From Plumapathes pennacea (taxonomy: Eukaryota; Cnidaria; Anthozoa; Antipatharia; Myriopathidae), in assembly GCA_964036295.1 (NCBI GenBank), contig OZ038467.1, positions 19,475,670 through 19,539,669 of the forward strand: a stretch of DNA of 64,000 nucleotides, read 5' to 3'. Below, piece after piece: positions 56,346 through 64,000 of the stretch. The notes beneath the pieces were generated by a model. That model searched no databases, was not told the DNA's origin, and saw only the letters and a program-made list of their open reading frames with translations. Made by a program: the position numbers and the translations under genes. The number at the start of each line of letters is the position of its first letter. Positions within the stretch are counted from its first letter, which is position 1.

Positions 56346-58317
56346 TCAGTTTGTGCTCTTACTTTTGTCTTTATCATTCGTGTTCCCTGAAGCACGCTGC
56401 TCTCCCAGCATCCTGGAGATCTTTCTCGTTTGTGAGCGGAACTTATCTTTCAATCGCATACCTTTCTGGGCTTGACAGTCTTCCGCGCTATAAAAAAGAG
56501 TAACAGTTCGCACTGTGAGGCGTGTGATGTACACGTGATGTACACGTGATGTACACGTGATGTACATGTAATGTACAAGTGATGTACATGGGCGTGTGAG
56601 TAACAGCTCGTACTGTGAGGTGTGTGACGTACACGGGACCACACGATGTACAACAGCAGCAAAGTATAGACAGTAGTGACAGAAAGACAACAGCGACATT
56701 GACAATAATTAACAACTACAACTGAACAATAACAATTATGAAGATAATTCAAGACGGAAACAGCAACTACAACTCACACAAAATCAGCAATATGCACACA
56801 AAAAAACACTAACAGTGAGAACAATAACAACAAACAAACAACAACAGCAAACAACAATAACAACAATAACAACAATAACAACAACAAAAAAACAAACTAC
56901 AACTGAACAATAACAACATGAAGATAAAAAATTCAACATTTCAGTTTAAGCGACGGAAAACAGCAACTACAACTCACACAATATCAGCAACACACCAGAA
57001 ATAGAACTAACAGTGGCAACAATAACAACAAACAAAAACAAAAACAAACAACAACAACAACAACAAACAAACAAGCAACAACAACCAATAATAGAAGCAC
57101 AAAAAAGAATAACAAGAGCAAGGTGATCAACCTTTGCAGCATTTCCACGCATGCCCAGTGCCCGTAAACCTCGGCCACCCTGCGGGGGGTATCGCCCGTG
57201 TCGTCAGGAAGAGACACTGGAGCCTCGTTATCAAGCAGAACTTTGAGCACATTTAGTCGGCCCGTCTCGGCCGCGCAGTGTGCTGGTGTCCAGCCCCCTA
57301 ACATGCGCGCCGTCGGGTCGGCCCCATACTCCAGCAACAACTTTACACATTTGGCGTGGCCTGGGAACAAAACCCAATCACTGATTATAAGTGCATTCAT
57401 GCGGGGCCATTATAATTTTCTTCCCGCCATCGCATGAAAATATGAGCTGTGTAACGGACAAAAAATCTGGACAAACAAACCACTATCAAATTCTCTTCAT
57501 TGAGCTATTGCCTCACTGCTGTCGTACAATAATGCCTCATGTTGAACTACTGCAGTATATAAACCACTATCAATTTCTCTCCATTGTTACTGCCTGGCTG
57601 GTGTTGTGCAATTACCACTTGTTTACCCACTGAAGTATATAAACCACTATCAATTTCTTTCCATTGTTACTGCCTGACTGGTGTTGTGCAATTACCACTT
57701 GTTTACCCACTGCAGTATACAAACCACTATCAATTTCTCTGCATTGTTACTGCCTGACTGGGTGTTGTGCAATGACCACTCGTTTGGTTTATGTCTGGCG
57801 AATTTCGTGCCAGGCTAGCCTCGCTTTGAATCCAAGATGGCGGCACCGTGCATTGAGCGAATTACTTCGCATTCGACTTATCGAGCGGCCGACTTAACCT
57901 CAGCAGTCTGAGATGACAGTGACACGTGACATTTGCGCCTCGCTTTGAATCCAAGATGGCGGCACCGTGCAATGAGCGTATTCCTTCACGAGTTACTTCG
58001 AGCGGCCGTCTCGACCTCAGCAGTATGAGATAACAGTGATACGTGACATTTGTCCTATTACCTTTGTACGCTGCCCAATGTAAAGCAGTCCTGTCTCCCC
58101 AGTCTTCATCGGCAGCATTGACCTCAATCTTGCCTCTTCTTATAGAACTGCCTAACTCTTCAAGCTTCAAAGTGTCTCCCCGGGCGCAAACCTCGTGTAG
58201 CAGCAGGTCATTTTGGTTGTTGAAGTTATTTCCTAAATTCGTGCCGCTACTACTGCTACTGCTGCTGCTGCTGCTGTTATTCTCACTCTCAATCACTCCG
58301 CTGTTATTACTTTCCAT
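56346..58317 (-). CDS. ANKRD66-like ankyrin-repeat protein
   Basis: Three exons, 58317-58062, 57360-57132 and 56487-56346, join in phase to a 208-residue protein ending in TGA. A low-complexity N-terminus with a run of Ser is followed by about four ankyrin repeats. These include DRTALHWAAYKG, HAKCVKLLLEYGADPTA, GWTPAHCAAETGRLNVLKVL and DTPRRVAEVYGHWACVEML. A basic tail (MRLKDKFRSQTRKISRML) follows. Repeat order and tail resemble the vertebrate ankyrin protein ANKRD66, whose function I do not know. Ankyrin repeats bind proteins, and no catalytic part is seen. The ATG at 58317 is the first in frame. A second first exon is available upstream (59739-59889). Exon 2 is directly followed by a long AAC repeat that an open frame reads into; this is intron. 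Confidence 0.82.
56522..56590. repeat. 12-bp tandem repeat GATGTACACGTG
   Basis: About five units of 12 bp lie in intron 2 of the ankyrin gene, 35 bp upstream of exon 3 in transcript sense. The CACGTG-like cores are imperfect. Confidence 0.8.
56815..57095. repeat. AAC-rich microsatellite region
   Basis: Interrupted (AAC)n and (AACA)n tracts run up to the donor side of ankyrin exon 2. They are non-coding. Confidence 0.9.
57545..57790. repeat. 80-bp tandem repeat, three copies
   Basis: Units containing AGTATATAAACCACTATCAA start near 57548, 57628 and 57708. They lie in intron 1 of the ankyrin gene. Confidence 0.85.
57819..58055. repeat. 119-bp tandem duplication
   Basis: Two copies start at CCTCGCTTTGAATCCAAGAT (57819 and 57938). 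They end immediately before the donor of ankyrin exon 1. The opening motif also occurs, inverted, near 4514-4533. Confidence 0.8.
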
Positions 58318-58734
58318 CTCGAAGCTTAGACCGTGGTCGTAATTTATAAACACTTAGAGGTGCAGGGATGACAACAGGCAGTCATACTTGAAATCCTAAA
58401 GCAACTACAGCACCGTTTACTTTCCCTGTTAAGACCAAGGTGCGAGTCTATTATGGGCTCACAAGGTGGAAAGCGCAGCGCATGAATTGTGACACGTATT
58501 CTATTATACTCAATTGCCTGTTATCCAACAAAGGCAGTATATTCTCTTGAGACCTCATTAATCTCAATTATCAACATCAACTATAATTACAAAAAGGTGC
58601 CTTTGTGGTAGTTGCCACGCCAACCGCCACTTGGCCACTAATCAATATCCAATATCGCCACAAATGCCTGCCCTCAGATTTAACAACGCACTCCACATGG
58701 TCTGTTTTTCAGAAAGTAGTCATCAAAGTCCTGT

Positions 58735-58915
58735 CAGCCTTTCCAATGTCTTTGTTTACATCTGAAAACTCCAAGGCTTAAATTTGGTTCCCAACACGAA
58801 AGAACGTAATTAATCAAAAGAAAAATAGCTCAGTGGCACTTTTAGGTCAAAAGAAACTAATCTTCTCCTCAAACGAGTCGGATGGAAGTGGATTGCTATT
58901 CATCTTTCTACATTG
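58735..58915. repeat. Dispersed repeat, partner of 35650-35835
   Basis: The shared segments are as described for 35650-35835; the copies are diverged but collinear. Confidence 0.7.
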
Positions 58916-59626
58916 CAGCGCTGTAGTATCGTTAGCTTATTCTGCGTGGTCAAGTGCTTCATTATATCGTACTCTGGCCGTCTCTCGGAGCTGCGACGGG
59001 CCACAGGCAACGCCAGTTTGTTATAAAGTGATGCGCTTGGTTGCGCTAAGTGCCGTGGCCTGTTAAACGCGGGGGTTCACTATGAAAGGGCTACACGAAG
59101 ATCTTCCTAAGGAAGATTTTGATAAGGCTTCGATTAAACAAAATGGTTCCGGTTATAAAAGAATGATGCGTACAGTCCTTGTGAATTTTCCGAGCAAGAA
59201 TATACCACAATGACCTAGTTGAACTCCTCGCCAATTTATTTCTTCATTTGAGCCCCAATTGAGTCAATATTGGACTGACCGAACTGTGAAATGATTTGCA
59301 ATTTGTAATCGCAATTACTTTGTCAGAAATCACTCACAAACACTAAATTGCTGCGATTTTCTCAGCAACTTTTCCAGCAACGCTAAGGCAAAAACTGCGC
59401 TACAAGATGCCGGAGTGGTATCGCTATGAAACGCGAGTCAGCTGCTAAAAGTTGCTGCAATTATTGTTTCGGAAAGTACAACTGTGATATACACTTCGTT
59501 CAACGTTGCACGCGACATACATGTTGCAAGACAAGGCCGGGTATAATATGGGTGCAATTTTTTTTAGCAACTTGTGCTGTTGCTACAAAATAACACAGTG
59601 TAGGTTAAGGTCGTTGAATGTGTTTC

Positions 59627-59684
59627 GTGATCGTGATCGTGATCGTGATCGTGATCGTGACCGTGGCCGTGATCGTGATCGTGC
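59627..59684. repeat. Hexanucleotide repeat GTGATC
   Basis: About nine units of CGTGAT with two C or G substitutions. The Asp-Arg frame read through it is an artefact. Confidence 0.9.
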
Positions 59685-59738
59685 TGTGTTTCGTACTTCG
59701 CACTAAGCTGGCCCTCTTAATATGAAAAGGAAACTGAC

Positions 59739-59889
59739 CTTTAGAAGTTGCCCAGTGCAACGCGGTTCTGTTACCAAAGTCCTCGTCCTTGTGATTGACA
59801 TCAAATCGCCCAATCATAACCATGCTCTGCAACTCCTGGTAATCCCCCACAGCGGCTGCTTCGTGTAGCACGAGTTCTGTGCTGTTCAT
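59739..59889 (-). CDS. Alternative or orphan first exon of the ANKRD66-like gene
   Basis: An ATG at 59889 opens 50 codons ending at a GTCAGT donor in phase 1. It encodes VLHEAAAVGDYQEL and DFGNRTALHWATSKG. This is homologous to the end of the other first exon (LLLHEVCARGD, DWGDRTALHWAAYKG), whose donor is also phase 1. Splicing to the exons at 57360 and 56487 would give a 173-residue protein without the serine-rich N-terminus. It is either an alternative promoter exon or the surviving start of a duplicated gene. No second set of downstream exons is present between the two. Confidence 0.7.
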
Positions 59890-59962
59890 CTTAGCTCCTG
59901 GACTTGCACTGACAATTTATATACACATGCTGCCCATCAGCGGACCTGAAACCAAAATACAA

Positions 59963-60157
59963 GAGTGAGTGATCCACTTTGATTTTCTCCTTCAGTTTGT
60001 CAACAGAAACATAGAATACAGTAAGGAGAACTTGGCTTTTGATACCTTGCTGAGATGACAGCTGATTAAACTATCAATTCTCACTACATTACTCATACAT
60101 ATTACTCTTAGAAGGTTGGGAGAATCTGCATTTTGAGCTTAGAAGTGAAAGGGTTAA
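59963..60157. mobile_element. TTAA MITE, copy 10
   Basis: The right end GCTTAGAAGTGAAAGGGTTAA and the interior match the family; the left terminal repeat has degraded. It lies just upstream of the alternative ankyrin exon. Confidence 0.75.
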
Positions 60158-62341
60158 AGTTTAAGCACTCACTTGTACAGAGCAATGGTTGTTCCTAAAG
60201 ACGAGTGTAAACTCCTCCCCCCCCCCCCCCCCCCCCTCAATCCCTCGGTGGCATATAGGTATGTGCTGCACCAAAGGGTACTATTTTCAGCATTTTAGTC
60301 TGAAATAGGATGTCGATTTTGATCCTTTGGTCTAGAATAGGGTAGGAGATTTTGAGCCTTTAGTCTGATAGAGTCTAAAATCGCACAGTTTGGTCTATAA
60401 GACGGTCGAAAGACGAGTATTTTGGTCTGAAATAGGGTGAGGGTTTTCATTAAACCGGTGTCCTAGCGGATTTTATACCCCCCAAATGTTACCCCCCCCC
60501 CCCCCCCCCCGGATAGAATCCGCTAGCATTCCGTCCCCCGCGGATAATATCCGCTATTGGATTCTATCCCCCTCTCGCGGATTTAATCCCCTAACTCATA
60601 CTCGACAGTGAAGCGTTAAAAGGTCTTAGAAGCCGTGTCTTGAGATTTATCATGTAGTTGGATGCAAAGCACATTAGAGACTTGAAACAAAGATTGTTTT
60701 TTAGCATTAGGCATACGATGATACGATCACAACCAACAAACAGAATAAAAAGTGTCACGTTAAAGATGCCTGACTGTAACAACGACGCTAGCGGATTCTA
60801 TCCGGGGGGATAAAACCGGCTTAAGAACTACACATAAATCTGCTGTTTGACGGTCTAATTCACCAAATACCATATTTCTTTTCATACTCAGCGGTGTTTA
60901 ACCACAATAGATGTTATAGATTGTTTATTGGGTTTTAATCTTATGAAATCCATTGACTTAATAGTTCTCCATTGTTCATTAGCCATATAGAGCCCGCATT
61001 GTGGCTTAACATACGCTGCACCATTGCTATCACCAACTACCAGGCTTCTCCTTCCTTTTCTCTTGATATTTTGCTTTTCACTGAGCAAACGACTCGTTGT
61101 CTTTGACGTCTTGTTTGCGTAGAAACCAAAACATGCAGAGCGAACGACACCTAAAGTGTCTCTTCAACACTGTTTACAATAAAATGCAAAACACTATGCA
61201 AAACACAAGACCTCTTTTTGCCGAACGACTCAATATCTAATTATCTGAAGTTGTTCTTGAGCCGGTAATTATACCGGCTATGAACAACAGAGCTGTAGCA
61301 AGACTACTTTAAGGGGACATCTCACGAAAGAAGATCAAATTTCGTGACAATGCTTTCGTATCGATGCGTTCAAAGGAACCAGTTCGTCTACGAAGTTATG
61401 ACCTTATTTCTACGTATAAGAACCCACGAAATGATGCCGAAGTTCCTTTTGCTTTGAGGCGTGGAAATTGGTTGCAGTTCCGCGCCCGACTGTGATCATG
61501 GTCGCTGTTTGAAGGTTGAAAGATTGTCTCAGTGGCATTAATGTTGCCAAGCTTCGTTTACGAACTATCTGAACCACATTATGGTGAATGAGTTAAGTTT
61601 GAGACACATTTATACGAGCTTGGCTACGAACTTCGTTCGCAACAATTCCGTATTATGTCGCTTTAAGCAAAGCTTCGGGGCACAGAAGCAATGAACAGGG
61701 TCGGTACAGGCCTCACGATAAAAAGCACAATTACATGGAGTCAGACAGGAGTAAGATTCCACGACAAAATGAAGTACTTTACCTTGAATATGTGACATGG
61801 CTTCATGACCGATGGAAGGCAGGAATGTTGCAACCGGCGGTCAGCCCAGGCCCTCTCGGCTGTCACACTTCCTCGGGCAGCGCGGGAACCGATGAATTTT
61901 ATTGTAGCAGTCGCTCGGGGGGGGGGGGGGGGGGGGGGGGGCGGTCCTACTTCAAACTGATTTTAAAATAACTCAAACTGTGATGTACAAAAACAATAAA
62001 AATTTCACACTCTTGTGGCAATGCAGAAAGCTTTTGATTCAGTTTCGAGAATTATAAACTCCAGGGCAGTCGTTAGTTAGCGTGTCTTTCACTCAACTTT
62101 TCATGGAACTTGTATATCCGACTTCTTGCAGTCTCAAAATCTCATGCTACTTTTGTAAAACCATACGTCACTCAAGGAAGTGGTTGGTTTTACTGCGTAA
62201 CAGGAAGTAAAATGTTTTCAACAACAGGAAATGGTTCCCAATCCCTCGCGGACAGATGATTCCCAATCAATATGACCTCCAGATGAAGAGACTCGCTCGC
62301 TTGCGTTTCGCTTCATTTTTCTGGAGTGTGAACTTCACAGG
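60158..62341. other. Intergenic region before the mind-bomb-like gene
   Basis: No gene is seen. Homopolymers occur at 60217-60236 (C), 60490-60510 (C) and 61918-61940 (G). A TIR-like element is listed separately. The last few hundred bases should contain the promoter of the following gene. Confidence 0.45.
60452..60822. mobile_element. Element with GCGGATTCTATCC motifs at both ends
   Basis: CTAGCGGATTTTATACCCCC near the left end and CTAGCGGATTCTATCCGGGG near the right end, with AACCGG at both edges, suggest terminal repeats. Several GCGGAT(A/T)-type motifs occur inside in both orientations. Confidence 0.55.
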
Positions 62342-62540
62342 ATGGATTTAGTTGGTTTCCGTGTTGTCAGAGGACCGGATTGGAAGTGGGGAAAGCAAGA
62401 TGGTGGCGAAGGACATGTCGGAACAGTGAGAAACTTTGAAAGCAATCAAGAAGTTGTCGTTGTGTGGGACAACGGTACGGCAGCAAATTATCGATGCTCT
62501 GGGACGTACGACTTGCGGGTATTAGACAGCAGCCCAACAG
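62342..62540 (+). CDS. Mind-bomb-like protein, first coding exon (MIB/HERC2 domain)
   Basis: The ATG at 62342 opens 66 codons ending in a GTTAGT donor in phase 1. The product [20 protein letters not shown], then [24 protein letters not shown] and [12 protein letters not shown], is a complete MIB/HERC2 domain. In mind-bomb E3 ubiquitin ligases this domain starts the protein, is repeated after a ZZ finger, and helps bind Notch ligands. The N-terminal position and exon break after the domain fit MIB1/MIB2. No further exon is recognised before 64000, so the rest lies outside the window, and other MIB-domain proteins (HERC2-like or ZZ-only) remain possible. Confidence 0.8.
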
Positions 62541-64000
62541 GTTAGTGTGCTTGTTGTATTTTGGTCGTGAGGAGTTTGTAACCACTTCTTGTAGTGAAAT
62601 TGTCGGTGGAAAATAGACTAAAAACAGTACATTCGAAGCGGCCATTGTATTATGATATATGCCGTGGGAGCATTTCTTAATAGATTAGATATGGTTTGAA
62701 GATAGTTTATTGACGTCTATGAAGGTTTCATATCTATAAAATAACGTGGCTTGGGACATCTTTTTAAACCCCAAGTTTTTTTGAAGAAGCCGCATATTAT
62801 AAATTCACCGTGTAATGGCTGTCACAAAATATACAATATCCAGACGGGAAGTCTGTCGCTGTATATTTAGGTTTTAGAAGTGGTCGTAATAGCTTATAAA
62901 TTACTTGTATAAAGTGAAGAGGAGGTACATCTTTAGAAGATATGGCGAAGTTGTAACTGCAAGCCATTAATTTAGTCAAAATTATAAATCAAAACATTCA
63001 AAACCTTCAGTAGAACCATGACATCTGGCTGAATATCCAGTAAGAATTATTCTTCATTTTGCCCAGTGGATAAGCTATGTGTCATAATCATCTTTGAGAA
63101 ACTGGTCTAGATACAACAAGGTTGTACACTGCACTTTACAACACTTTATGCAAGTAGGTATTAATAGACTATTCAGTTTTGAAGTCTAAAAATTTCCTTG
63201 CCAGAGCATAATGTATCAATCAGAATATTGCACAATGTGCTGGTAAGCTGAAGCCACATAATAGGGCACAAAGGCCACGGTGGTAGTGGGCATTACCCCT
63301 TGATCTACCAAAAAAAAAAAAAAAAAAAAATTGTGAGCCCAAGTAACAGCAGCCATGGACAGCTATAATGCTAAATCCATAATGTATCAAACCAAGATAT
63401 CCAATGGTGAATTTATCCCAGTATACAGCAGACACACAATAAACTTCAGTGAATTGATAATGGCAATACCATAAATTTGAAATGACAGTCTGTATACAAA
63501 TATATGAATATCTGTGTGTAAAGAATATATATGTGCATGTATATGGAGAAAAAAACAAGTGTTTTCTTGTTTGGTCTGCACTTACAATTACAATCAGACT
63601 CTAAATTCTTGTAACACAGACTATATACTACTTAATTTAATTATGTTCAAGCCTGCAGGTTGGAGAATAATTTTATCTAGTAAGCCTTATGCTTTGAGTT
63701 CTGCCCTGAAATGTATTAATATTGTAATTTTCTATCCAATTTTCACAACACTGATTGATTGTGATGCAATACACACATACAGGGAAATATTAAGTTCACT
63801 TGAATATACAGTCAACTCTCTCTAAGCAGACACCTCTCTAACCCTTTCACTCCCAAGCTCAAAATGCAGATTCTCCCAACCTTTTAAAAAGAAAATATAT
63901 GAGTGATGTAGTGAGAACTGATAGTTTAATCAGCTTTCATCTGAGCAAACTATCAAAAGCCAAGTTCTCCCTACTGTATCATATATATTTCTGGTGAGAA
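62541..64000 (+). other. First intron of the mind-bomb-like gene
   Basis: No exon is recognised. A run of about 21 A lies at 63310-63330 and a MITE copy runs off the end. Confidence 0.5.
63838..64000. mobile_element. TTAA MITE, copy 11, cut by the window edge
   Basis: It begins AACCCTTTCACTCCCAAGCT and continues with the family interior through TTTCTGGTGAGAA. Confidence 0.85.

Noticed and set aside
56984..57131. Hydrophobic C-terminus fused to the ankyrin repeats
   Set aside because: The frame reads through the exon 2 donor into an AAC microsatellite. The phase-correct exon at 56487-56346 gives a sensible basic tail.
58318..58353. Upstream extension of the ankyrin protein
   Set aside because: The extended frame begins with GTG; the first in-frame ATG is at 58317.

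Overview
The window looks like nuclear DNA from a cnidarian, most likely an anthozoan such as a stony coral. It has AT-rich introns with GT-AG boundaries, no bacterial gene packing, a dense load of short inverted-repeat transposons and tRNA-derived SINEs, and animal gene families (DDX43-type helicase, cytochrome P450, ANKRD66-like ankyrin protein, mind-bomb-type domain, tropomyosin-like coiled coil). The species call is inference. The genes and their exon phases come directly from the sequence.

Layout. The 5' exon of a tropomyosin-like coiled-coil gene leaves the left edge (1-412, minus). A 23-exon DEAD-box RNA helicase gene of the DDX43 type fills 3080-22079 (minus). Its reconstructed frame closes exactly at 750 codons and encodes an RGG-rich N-terminus, a KH domain, a complete helicase core and a C-terminal CCHC zinc knuckle with an RGG tail. 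A 2.9 kb divergent interval separates it from a tandem cluster of three BCCT-family (betaine/carnitine/choline type) transporter genes on the plus strand: 24998-28360 intact, 30621-37929 broken, 44108-48373 intact. Each has a 431-nt exon 1 and one large exon 2. The middle copy has a 53-bp deletion and a nonsense codon, and it is a mosaic of its two neighbours. An intronless cytochrome P450 follows (49783-51315, plus). Next is an ANKRD66-like ankyrin-repeat gene (56346-58317, minus) with a second, phase-compatible first exon upstream (59739-59889). The first exon of a mind-bomb-like E3 ligase gene enters at the right (62342-62540, plus).

The rest is mostly repeats. A MITE family of about 200 bp with TTAA flanks recurs about 11 times, six of them in helicase introns. 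There are many foldback elements, a pogo/Tigger-like element carrying a 77-bp satellite and a SINE, Penelope/hammerhead-like motif copies, several dispersed repeat pairs and long homopolymers.

The genes show no operon-like functional link. The BCCT cluster is the one clear local gene family and suggests expansion of sodium-coupled uptake of quaternary-amine or sulfonium osmolytes. The substrate is inferred only from the family.
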